64,000 bases of DNA from Seleniibacterium sp963677135. GTDB lineage: Bacteria; Desulfobacterota; Desulfuromonadia; Desulfuromonadales; Geopsychrobacteraceae. Below the pieces are notes generated by a model. The model was not told where the DNA came from. It worked only from the letters and a program-made list of their open reading frames with translations, and ran no database searches. Positions within the stretch are counted from its first letter, which is position 1; every line of letters begins with the position of its first letter. The translations under genes were made by a program, and so were the position numbers. Below, one piece after another: positions 6,648 through 13,941 of the stretch. The stretch covers positions 545,037-609,036 of the forward strand of contig CAXXLS010000014.1 of NCBI GenBank assembly GCA_963677135.2, written 5' to 3'.

Positions 6648-7513
6648 TCAAATCCAAACCATTCCAACGGGTTTAACATATCGCTGTCGAACAGCGGGCC
6701 TTCAAAAATATTGATATTGTAACTGCGCTCACCCACCTGCGCCTCCCGTCTTTGTGCGTAGGCACTGCGAATAAACAGATAGGGATCCAGAGAGTCCTGA
6801 ACGATCCCTTCATAGGTATCCCGGTCCAGAGACAGACGGTTTTCGACATCAAACCATTTAAGCCCAAAATATTCAAGCGTTTCCAGATTGGCATAACGCA
6901 TCGGATCCGCAAAGGAATCAATAAAACTCCCCGAGGCGTCACGCAAGCTGGACGGTCCGACCACGGGAAGGACCAGGTAAAAACCGTGCCCTACTCCGTA
7001 AAAGCCCATGGTCTGCCCGAAATCCTCGACACTCGGCTTCACACCGGCCACGGAATCGGCCAGGTCAAAAAAACCCAGCACCCCAAAAGTGGAATTGATG
7101 ACGAACCGGTAGACTTCGGTCCCGAACGCCCTTAACTTGAATTGCAGCAGGGCATTCCCTGCCCGGATGGGCGTTGTCAGATTAAAAAAGAAATTGCCGA
7201 AGGAGACCCTGACCGGACGCGGCAACACCAGCCGGTAACCTTTGGCAATCGGCTTGAACAGGTAAAAATACAACTTGTCGTTGACCCAGAAGGTTCCCCG
7301 ATTAATCGGCTCAAAGGGATCGTTGATAAGTTTTTCGGGAACACTGGCGAAAGGAGAATCAACATCACCAAAAGCGGCGTCAAAATCGTCAAAGCCGCCT
7401 TTTTCCTGGGTTGCCCTGGCAACCAGAGAATAACCATCAGTGTCAGCCGCCAGCGCGGGATTCGCCAGGCAGCATGTCAGCATTGCAGAAAGTAGAAAGA
7501 TTCGAAACAACAT
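6644..7513 (-). CDS. mlaA: Outer-membrane phospholipid transport protein MlaA (VacJ)
   Basis: 289 residues. The family hallmark NDPFEPINRGTFWVNDKL is at about residues 65-82. It is followed by the FNLTTPIRAGNALLQ amphipathic segment and GFYGVGHGFYLVLPVVGPSS. MlaA is a ring-shaped outer-membrane protein that removes misplaced phospholipids from the outer leaflet and passes them to MlaC. The N-terminus is a signal peptide. A lipobox is not clear: Cys14 and Cys15 lie in MLTCC, and cleavage after NPALA is possible. E. coli MlaA is a lipoprotein, so the anchoring may differ here. It starts two bases after mnmM ends. Confidence 0.92.
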   Translation of the reverse strand: MLFRIFLLSAMLTCCLANPALAADTDGYSLVARATQEKGGFDDFDAAFGDVDSPFASVPEKLINDPFEPINRGTFWVNDKLYFYLFKPIAKGYRLVLPRPVRVSFGNFFFNLTTPIRAGNALLQFKLRAFGTEVYRFVINSTFGVLGFFDLADSVAGVKPSVEDFGQTMGFYGVGHGFYLVLPVVGPSSLRDASGSFIDSFADPMRYANLETLEYFGLKWFDVENRLSLDRDTYEGIVQDSLDPYLFIRSAYAQRREAQVGERSYNINIFEGPLFDSDMLNPLEWFGFE

Positions 7514-7515
7514 GA

Positions 7516-8139
7516 CTAGTCCTGTTTCCCCCCATGTTTTTTCTCGGCGATAAAAAGGTAAGGTGCCTGTGGCCGGTTCTGGACTCGGATCAGCAGCACC
7601 TGGTACTGCACCGGATCCAGCCGGGAAAAATAGTTTTCGACAGCCGTGGCCTCGACATCCCCTCCCGGATGCCCGGGATACACGACAATGGCCAGGCGCC
7701 CGCCACCAGCAAGGGCGCGACAGGCCAGGTCGATAGCAGCCAGAGTTGAGTCCGGCCGGGTGATGATATCCGGAGACCCTCCCGGTAGAAATCCGAGATT
7801 GGCGATGACCGCGGCCGGAGATCCGGGGACGATCTCCGCAAAGGATTCATGGCTTCTGTTCACCAGATCAATCCCGGGCTGACGCGGCAGCATCCCGCTT
7901 TCCATCGGCGCAGTACGAACCGGCATGGCAAGCCTGGCGAGGCGATCCCGGGTCGCGGCCAGAGCGCTGGCCTGGATGTCAAACGCAATCACTTGCCCCT
8001 CTGAGCCGACCATTTGGGCCAGCGCCAGAGTATCATGCCCGTTGCCGGCCGTCAGATCAACCGCCAGATCGCCGGGACTGACCACCTCGGCAAGACATTC
8101 ATGTCCCCGGGGCACGATCCGGGTCAGACCTGAGGTCAT
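7516..8139 (-). CDS. mnmM: SAM-dependent methyltransferase of the MnmM/YtqB family
   Basis: 207 residues. The SAM-binding motif DLTAGNGHDTLAL is near residue 28. The family-specific NLGFLPGGSPDIITRPDSTL is at about 114-133, followed by GGGRLAIVVYPGHPGG. This combination is typical of the rRNA_methylase/MnmM family, whose characterised members methylate the 5-aminomethyl-2-thiouridine of the tRNA wobble position. The start overlaps the terB-like stop by four bases. A tRNA-modification enzyme between a TerB-like gene and mlaA is a mixed operon; nothing suggests a functional link beyond co-transcription. Confidence 0.85.
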   Translation of the reverse strand: MTSGLTRIVPRGHECLAEVVSPGDLAVDLTAGNGHDTLALAQMVGSEGQVIAFDIQASALAATRDRLARLAMPVRTAPMESGMLPRQPGIDLVNRSHESFAEIVPGSPAAVIANLGFLPGGSPDIITRPDSTLAAIDLACRALAGGGRLAIVVYPGHPGGDVEATAVENYFSRLDPVQYQVLLIRVQNRPQAPYLFIAEKKHGGKQD

Positions 8140-8588
8140 GATTTTGAGACGCGCAGCTTGGCGTCGATGAGCTGACGATGAGACAGGCCGATCAATGTTC
8201 CCAACTGCCGCATGAGTGCGTCCTCATAGCGATCAAGACGCCCGTCCGCATAAACGAGCTGCCAGATTGCCTCAATGATACGCTCTTTTTCAGGCTGGGA
8301 AAACGCCATATTGATCTCTCTGGTGAACTGATGCAGGTCAAAGCTGTTCCGACGGGTCGTTTCCGCGAGTTCCAACAGTTCGTCAAGAGCGTCATCGGCA
8401 ACTGCAAAATGTTCCTTCAGCAAGGTTCCAAGCAACTGCTCCTCGGCGGCATCAAAAGTTCCATCGGAATGGGCAACTTCAAGAAGGAGAACCGCCGCAG
8501 CCAGAGGAATGCGATCCTCCTGGCCCGGATCATCGCTATTCCCGGCTGTCAGGGCTTGCCATATTTTTTTCAACATGTATTTTTCCAT
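8136..8588 (-). CDS. TerB-like helical protein
   Basis: 150 residues, all-helical. Two segments, EVAHSDGTFDAAEEQLLGTL and LVYADGRLDRYEDALMRQL, each carry the Asp-Gly turn and acidic residues of TerB-like (tellurite resistance B/DjlA N-terminal) metal-binding folds. It is an uncharacterised stand-alone TerB protein; tellurite resistance should not be assumed. The start is uncertain: ATG at 8588 or at 8576, neither with a strong ribosome-binding site. It is the first gene of the terB-mnmM-mlaA-mlaC operon and lies directly behind a near-consensus promoter. Confidence 0.8.
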   Translation of the reverse strand: MEKYMLKKIWQALTAGNSDDPGQEDRIPLAAAVLLLEVAHSDGTFDAAEEQLLGTLLKEHFAVADDALDELLELAETTRRNSFDLHQFTREINMAFSQPEKERIIEAIWQLVYADGRLDRYEDALMRQLGTLIGLSHRQLIDAKLRVSKS

Positions 8589-8658
8589 CCATCGACTGAC
8601 CGGATTGTCTCAATGTCCGGCAGTAGGTTCATGATTTTCAACCACGCTAAAGGCTATC

Positions 8659-8686
8659 ATTATAGAGGCGAACAAAAACCTGTCAA
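8659..8686 (-). promoter_or_regulatory. Consensus sigma-70 promoter of the terB-mla operon
   Basis: On the minus strand TTGACA (8686-8681) and TATAAT (8664-8659) are both perfect, with a 16-bp spacer, about 70 bases upstream of the TerB-like start. Confidence 0.85.
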
Positions 8687-8749
8687 TCAGCCAGACCCTG
8701 CCGACCATCTCAGCAGGTCATTCGCTGCGGACCGGCGATGCAAGATTCA

Positions 8750-8778
8750 TTGACAAAATTGTCCGGATTCCGTAGCTT
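8750..8778 (+). promoter_or_regulatory. Probable bamD promoter
   Basis: TTGACA (8750-8755) is followed after 17 bp by TAGCTT (8773-8778), 65 bases before the bamD start. The -35 is perfect and the -10 is weak. Confidence 0.55.
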
Positions 8779-8842
8779 CTTGTAGCCTAGCCACGTAACT
8801 CCGGTCCAGAAGCACCCTTGTTTTCAACAAAGGATTAAGTGA

Positions 8843-9583
8843 ATGAATCACCTGTTCAGATATCTTGTCGTCCTCGCCCTGTGCATGCTTCTCGGAGCCT
8901 GCGGAGGAAATAAAGCCAACCAGATCGATGCGGCCAAATATTTTCAGGAAGGGGAACGGCTGTTCGAGAAAAAACTCTACAACGACGCCATTGCCGCCTG
9001 GGAAAAAGTCAGGGATACCTTTTACTCCCCCGAACTGAGCATGCTGGCCGAGATAAAAATAGCTGACACCTACTTTATTTCCGAACAGTACCCGGAAGCG
9101 GCCACGGCTTACGCCGATTTCCTGGATCGGCACCCTAACGACCCACGCGAAGGGACCATCCTGTTTCGGCTCGGGTTGAGTTACTACAAGCAGATTCTTT
9201 CCGCGGACCGGGATCAGACCAGCACCGAAAATGCCCTTGCGACCCTGAACAAAATGCTGGGTCTTCATCCGGACCATCCTAAAGCAGAAGAAGCAAAGGT
9301 CCTGATTATCCGCTGCAAAACCCGGCTGGCCGAGCACGAAGTCTACATCGGCCGATTTTACCTGAAAAGGGAGCAATATCAGCCGGCCATCATGCGTATT
9401 GAACAAGCCCTGAAGCAATACCCCGATTACTACTATCGCGACGAGGCGTATTACTACCTGGCCAAAGCCTATGCCCTGACCGAACAGGTCGACAAGGCGC
9501 GTACCCTGGTGGATAAACTCAAAACTGAATTTCCCCGCAGTGATTACCTGGAGGATGCGGAGGAACTGCTGGACACGGACTGA
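8843..9583 (+). CDS. bamD: Outer membrane assembly lipoprotein BamD
   Basis: 246 residues. The lipoprotein signal ends in LLGAC, with Cys20 as the lipidation site. It is followed by tandem TPR units: AAKYFQEGERLFEKKLYNDA, then DTYFISEQYPEAATAY, then FRLGLSYYKQ, with a C-terminal pair around EAYYYLAKAYAL. Length and order fit BamD, the essential lipoprotein partner of BamA that folds beta-barrel proteins into the outer membrane. It stands alone with its own promoter; the neighbours are in other units. The related lipoprotein family YbgF/CpoB is excluded by the lipobox and TPR spacing. Confidence 0.9.
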   Translation: MNHLFRYLVVLALCMLLGACGGNKANQIDAAKYFQEGERLFEKKLYNDAIAAWEKVRDTFYSPELSMLAEIKIADTYFISEQYPEAATAYADFLDRHPNDPREGTILFRLGLSYYKQILSADRDQTSTENALATLNKMLGLHPDHPKAEEAKVLIIRCKTRLAEHEVYIGRFYLKREQYQPAIMRIEQALKQYPDYYYRDEAYYYLAKAYALTEQVDKARTLVDKLKTEFPRSDYLEDAEELLDTD

Positions 9584-9843
9584 ACCGCCTCCCGAACAGC
9601 CTGCAATTGCAGCTTTTCGAAGGCAATTGCAGGCACTCCCATGCCCCTTACCTCCTCATCCAGTCTGCTCATTCAAGCCCACACCCGAACCATCCGTTAC
9701 GCTGCCATCAGGCAGCTGAATCAAACCCAACAACCTGCGCCAGGAGCCGGTTTCTGAAGCGACTGACCGAGGTGCCAGGTTTTCTGCCTCTCTCTTGACG
9801 GTCAGGCGGATCCAGAGACGGTAAAAACCGACCCGTCAGCAAC

Positions 9844-11211
9844 CTATTTGAATCGCTTGGTCCATGATTTCAGCAGGGATGAGTGCGTTTCCCGCAGTTC
9901 GCCGAGCTTGTGGCTGGACCGGGGCGCTCCGTCAAGATCGAACAGTTTCGGTACGGCGATCCTTTGGGAGGCGTAAATGCCGGTGTGACCACTGAAATAG
10001 TAGGCGATGTAGCAGGCGATGGCGAAATAAAGAAGATGAGCCGAACCGAACAACTCCACCCCCATAATGGTACAGGCCAGGGGGGTATTGGTGGCAGCGG
10101 CGAAAACGGCCAGAAAGCCGAGAGCCGCAAACAGGTCGACCGGCGCACCAAAAAGCCAGGCCAGGGTATTGCCCAGGGTTGCTCCGACAAAAAACAGCGG
10201 CGTCACCTCCCCGCCCTTATACCCGGCGGCCAGGGTCACGGCGGTCAGCAGCAGCTTGATCAGCCAGCTGTACCATTCGGCGCCTCCGGGGCTGAAGGCG
10301 CTGACGATACTGACGCCGTTGGGGCGGCTCGGATAGACCCCCAGACCGATATAGTCGGAGTTGCCGATCAACTGGACAGCACCGATGACTATCAGTCCTC
10401 CGACCACGACAATCAGGTAGGGATTTTTAAGAGTCACCTTGAACAGGTCTTTCAACGCATGGGTCAGCTCGCCGAAAAGGTACCCCGCCAGACCAAAGGC
10501 GATGGCCGCGAAGACCACCTTGACCAGCATCAGCAGGTCAATTTTCACAGCATGCTCAAACAGGGTGATGGTTTCGAGGAAATCGATTCGATAATGCGTA
10601 TGATGAGCCCCCCAGGCGGTACAGACCAGGTCGGCGAGAACAGAGGCGAACAGGGCGGGGATGATGGCGTCATACTTGAGCCGGCCGATCGCCAGAACCT
10701 CCAGGGCGAAAATCGCCCCGGTCAGCGGGGTGCCGAAAACCGCCCCGAAACCGGCGGCGACCCCGGCAATCAGGATCAACCTGGTATCCGCCTCGTTGAG
10801 GCGGAACAATCGTGCCAACCACTGGGTCGAAGCACCGCCGATCTGCACGGCCGTCCCCTCGCGTCCGGCTGAGCCGCCGAACAGGTGGGTCATGACCGTT
10901 GTTATCAGAACCAGGGGAGCCATCCTCCGCGGAATGCCGGCCCCGGGATCATGAATTTCATCCATGATCAGGTTGTTCCCCCCTTCCGAGTTCTTGCCCA
11001 TCCGGCGATAGCTGAACACAATCACCAGGCCGGCCAGCGGCAGCAGGTACAGCAGCCAGGAATTGGCAATCCGGGTGGCGGTCGCTTCCTTCAACAACCA
11101 TAAAAACAAGGCATTCAGGGAACCGACCACTACAGCGACCGGAACAATGAGAACTCCCCAGCGAATAATCTGTAGAAAAATTCTAGGATTCGAGCTTAAC
11201 GGATGAGCCAT
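9844..11211 (-). CDS. CLC-type fluoride/proton antiporter (CLC-F)
   Basis: 455 residues with the CLC fold: SAGREGTAVQIG (gating Glu at 118), GTPLTGAIFALEV and GYKGGEVTPLFFVGATLGN. Where chloride-type CLCs have the anion filter GSGIP, this protein has GNNLI (residues 78-82), followed by EIHDP and a late RRMAPL. The Ser-to-Asn/Met change and this local sequence mark the CLC-F branch, whose members export fluoride in exchange for protons. The protein should protect the cytoplasm from fluoride. Such genes are often behind a fluoride riboswitch, but I could not fit the crcB motif to the leader. A chloride-type CLC is the less likely alternative. Confidence 0.82.
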   Translation of the reverse strand: MAHPLSSNPRIFLQIIRWGVLIVPVAVVVGSLNALFLWLLKEATATRIANSWLLYLLPLAGLVIVFSYRRMGKNSEGGNNLIMDEIHDPGAGIPRRMAPLVLITTVMTHLFGGSAGREGTAVQIGGASTQWLARLFRLNEADTRLILIAGVAAGFGAVFGTPLTGAIFALEVLAIGRLKYDAIIPALFASVLADLVCTAWGAHHTHYRIDFLETITLFEHAVKIDLLMLVKVVFAAIAFGLAGYLFGELTHALKDLFKVTLKNPYLIVVVGGLIVIGAVQLIGNSDYIGLGVYPSRPNGVSIVSAFSPGGAEWYSWLIKLLLTAVTLAAGYKGGEVTPLFFVGATLGNTLAWLFGAPVDLFAALGFLAVFAAATNTPLACTIMGVELFGSAHLLYFAIACYIAYYFSGHTGIYASQRIAVPKLFDLDGAPRSSHKLGELRETHSSLLKSWTKRFK

Positions 11212-11579
11212 GTCAACATCTCATAGATATCGAGTTTTCATCAGGAAGCGGACCTTTTCCGCTGTGGAGGCGTCAATCTGCGGGTTTATTTGTGCGGCGT
11301 AAAGGACTACGCCTCCGTTCACCCCCTTGATTTCCTTGCCACAACGAAAAATTGCTCGTTTCCAATCTAAGAACCGGTTAAAACGGAAGCCGGCGAGCTT
11401 CCGGAAAACTTGCATGAAATGAGCGGGAAAGACAATTTTTCGATACTACCCCTTCACCCATGACGGTATCAAGCGGTTTTGATTTCACAGCCCGGAACGC
11501 TCACCCCTTCGCAGCAGCCTGTCCCCTCCAATTCCCTACCATATAAGCGAAAAATAGAACCACAAAAAGATATAATCCC
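11212..11579. other. Intergenic region between divergent CLC and CoA-transferase genes
   Basis: 368 bases. On the CLC-proximal side an 8-bp inverted repeat GGAGGCGT (11265-11272)/ACGCCTCC (11309-11316) encloses a smaller GGCGTA/TACGCC pairing. The CLC leader could therefore be structured. A 64-codon minus-strand frame at 11221-11415 has no ribosome-binding site and is not called. Nothing else is evident. Confidence 0.4.
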
Positions 11580-11607
11580 TTGACAAGATGACCTTCGGGC
11601 TTATGAT
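11580..11607 (+). promoter_or_regulatory. Promoter of the first CoA-transferase gene
   Basis: TTGACA (11580-11585) and TATGAT (11602-11607) with a 16-bp spacer, about 200 bases upstream of the gene. This implies an untranslated leader of that length. Confidence 0.7.
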
Positions 11608-11805
11608 GAGGACCGTTTGCACGGGTTTGCCCCATAAATGGTATATGGCAAGAAATCGTAGAGACGCTCTACCCCGCCTGTTTCAAAAACAACCTGGCAA
11701 CTTTCTGTTCGCACAACTCGCTTGTGAGTTGGACCGCTCCTCTTATCCGGTCGATAGCGGTTTAAACATCTTCATTTTCAACGCAACTGATTCAGGAGAA
11801 AACAC

Positions 11806-13386
11806 ATGTCTGGATACGGGACACTTGCAGATCGCGTACAGCGTAAATCTTTGCTCGACAGGGTAAAAACCGCTGAGGAATGTATTCCATTTTTCACATC
11901 AGGAATGGATCTCGGCTGGTCAGGCTTTACCCCGGCGGGCTATCCGAAGGCCGTACCAATCGCACTGGCCGATCATGTTGAGAAGAACAACCTTCAGGGT
12001 CAACTGAGATTCAACCTGTTTATCGGGGCCTCGGTCGGAGCTGAAACCGAGAACCGCTGGGCCGAGCTTGACATGATCGATCGCCGCTGGCCCTACCAGA
12101 CCGGCAAAAATATTGCCAAAGGGATCAATGAAGGGCGGATTCGTATGGGCGACAAGCATCTGTCTATGTTCGCCCAGGACCTGGGGTATGGTTTCTATAC
12201 TCCCAAGATCGATATCGCCCTGATTGAAGTCTCCGAAGTGCTGCCCGACGGCTCCCTGGTTCCCACCGCATCCTGCGGCGCCATTGGCGAAATTCTGATG
12301 ATTGCCGAAAAAATCATCGTCGAGGTCAACACCGGGATGCCGTCTTTCCGCGGTATGCACGACTGCCTCGCCCCGCAGACACCGCCCCATCGCGAACCGC
12401 TGCTGATCTGCAAAGCCGGAGACCGGATCGGTCGGGAGTCCTTTGCCTGCGACCCGGACAAGATTATCGCGGTTGTCGAATCGAAGTATCCCGACAAAGG
12501 CCGCGCTTTTGCCGACATGGACGACAAGTCCGAAGCGATCGCCGATCACATTCTCGATTTCTTCGTCACCGAGGTCAAAGCCGGCCGCCTGCCAGAAAAC
12601 CTCCTCCCCCTGCAGTCGGGAGTCGGATCGATCGCCAACGCCGTCGTCGGCGGCCTGGCTAAAGGCCCCTTCCGGAATCTGACCGTTTACACCGAGGTTC
12701 TTCAGGACACCATGCTCGATCTCTTCGACTCGGGTAAACTGGATGCCGCATCATCCTGTTCTCTCTCCCTGTCTGAAACGGAAGGCTTTCCGCGCTTCCT
12801 GAACAATTGGGACAAGTATGCTGACAAAATCACCCTGCGCCCACTGTCGATTTCAAACTCGCCCGAAGTCGTGCGCCGCCTGGGGGTCATCGCCATGAAC
12901 ACCCCGGTTGAGTTCGACATCTATGCCCACGCCAATTCGACACTGGTCGGCGGCACCCGCATGATCAACGGCATCGGCGGTTCCGGGGATTTTCTGCGCA
13001 ACGGCTACCTGAAAATCATGCACAGCCCGTCGGTCCGCCCCAGCAAAACCGATCCGACCGGAATTACCTGTGTCGTTCCCAAAGCACCGCACATTGACCA
13101 TACCGAGCATGATCTTGACATCCTGGTCACCGAGCAGGGGCTGGCGGACCTGCGCGGACTGGCCCCGAAGGATCGCGCACAGACCATTATCGACAAATGC
13201 GCCCATCCCGACTATAAACCGATCCTTCAGGACTACCTCGATCTTGCCATCCGCGAATGCCTGAAGAAGGGCATCGGTCACGAACCGCAACTGTTTGATC
13301 GCTGTTTCAAAATGCAGCAGAACCTTGCGGCCAACGGCACCATGAAAATCACAAGCTGGGATATCAAAATCGACCTTTGCGAATAG
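11806..13386 (+). CDS. Succinyl-CoA:acetate CoA-transferase, paralogue 1
   Basis: 526 residues of the acetyl-CoA hydrolase/transferase (class I CoA-transferase, AarC/Cat1-like) family. Visible motifs: WSGFTPAGYPKAVP, GASVGAE, the active-site segment VYTEVLQDTM (probable catalytic Glu297), GGTRMINGIGGSGDFLRNG and VTEQGLADLRGL. The enzyme moves CoA from succinyl-CoA to acetate. In Geobacter-type metabolism this activates acetate and replaces succinyl-CoA synthetase in the TCA cycle. AGGAG precedes the start. A very similar second copy follows at 13942. Substrate choice is inferred from lineage; plain acetyl-CoA hydrolase is possible. Confidence 0.88.
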   Translation: MSGYGTLADRVQRKSLLDRVKTAEECIPFFTSGMDLGWSGFTPAGYPKAVPIALADHVEKNNLQGQLRFNLFIGASVGAETENRWAELDMIDRRWPYQTGKNIAKGINEGRIRMGDKHLSMFAQDLGYGFYTPKIDIALIEVSEVLPDGSLVPTASCGAIGEILMIAEKIIVEVNTGMPSFRGMHDCLAPQTPPHREPLLICKAGDRIGRESFACDPDKIIAVVESKYPDKGRAFADMDDKSEAIADHILDFFVTEVKAGRLPENLLPLQSGVGSIANAVVGGLAKGPFRNLTVYTEVLQDTMLDLFDSGKLDAASSCSLSLSETEGFPRFLNNWDKYADKITLRPLSISNSPEVVRRLGVIAMNTPVEFDIYAHANSTLVGGTRMINGIGGSGDFLRNGYLKIMHSPSVRPSKTDPTGITCVVPKAPHIDHTEHDLDILVTEQGLADLRGLAPKDRAQTIIDKCAHPDYKPILQDYLDLAIRECLKKGIGHEPQLFDRCFKMQQNLAANGTMKITSWDIKIDLCE

Positions 13387-13406
13387 CGCATACCGCCGTT
13401 ACCACC

Positions 13407-13431
13407 CCACCCTGCCCTTGGGGCAGGGTGG
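13407..13431 (+). terminator. Strong hairpin after the first CoA-transferase gene
   Basis: An 11-bp GC-rich stem (CCACCCTGCCC/GGGCAGGGTGG) with a 3-base loop lies 20 bases after the stop. No U-tract follows. It may slow or protect the transcript end rather than terminate by itself. Confidence 0.55.
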
Positions 13432-13941
13432 ACACGCCCCGGAGCCACTGTTTCAATTTAAAACACTGATGCATCCATTTATTCAAACACAGCAATATAA
13501 ATATTTTATCCTGTTCCTCACATTTCCAAAAACCGCGAACCCAACAGGGACCGTCCCGTTCGACAGCACAAAAACCCCTCAGATTTGCCGTTAAATATCT
13601 GTTTATATAGCCAGTTTACTTTTCATCCCCTTAACAGGCTGGAAAAATACTCACTGGCGAATTCCGCCCAGACAACTCCAGAACCATACCAGAAATGATA
13701 TTTTAAATTCCAAAGCGGAGATTTCCGCTTGACTTATTGCGACAGTCAATCGCATTATATAAAAACACTGTTTTTATTTTAACTAAAGAGAATTGAAGGA
13801 TCATTTAACATTCACTAAGGAACCTTCGCAAGACGTTATATTTTCAAGGACTTACCCAAAAGACTGTTTGGATTTCGCTGTTCTACAGCAATCGACAAAG
13901 ACGGCATACAGATAAATGCCCTTGCCTCAGGAGGAGAGAGA
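13432..13941. other. AT-rich control region of the second CoA-transferase gene
   Basis: 510 bases with lower GC than the flanking genes. It contains the two adjacent palindromes at 13713-13749 and an AT-rich stretch (CATTATATAAAAACAC) just behind them. No convincing coding frame is present. The length is unusual for the spacing of two paralogues and suggests independent regulation of the second copy. Confidence 0.5.
13713..13749. promoter_or_regulatory. Two overlapping inverted repeats ahead of CoA-transferase 2
   Basis: AAGCGGA-GATT-TCCGCTT (13713-13730) is a 7-bp palindrome. Its last bases overlap TTGACT (13729-13734), which forms a 6-bp inverted repeat with AGTCAA (13744-13749). TTGACT can also act as a -35. 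The nearby TTATAT lies 20 bp away, longer than optimal, a spacing often seen at activator-dependent promoters. Confidence 0.45.

Noticed and set aside
8136..8588. Tellurite resistance determinant
   Set aside because: Only a lone TerB-like fold is present; the other ter genes are missing, so a resistance function is not supported.
9607..9798. 63-codon frame between bamD and the CLC gene
   Set aside because: Composition rich in Ser, His, Pro and Arg with no ribosome-binding site; looks like random sequence.
9883..10872. 329-codon open frame on the plus strand
   Set aside because: Antisense to the CLC gene; Gly/Gln/Asp-rich shadow composition.
11221..11415. 64-codon minus-strand frame ahead of the CLC gene
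   Set aside because: No ribosome-binding site and no recognisable similarity; it overlaps the inverted repeats of the CLC leader.
11588..11866. 92-codon frame overlapping the first CoA-transferase start
   Set aside because: Lies in the untranslated leader and runs into the real gene in another frame.
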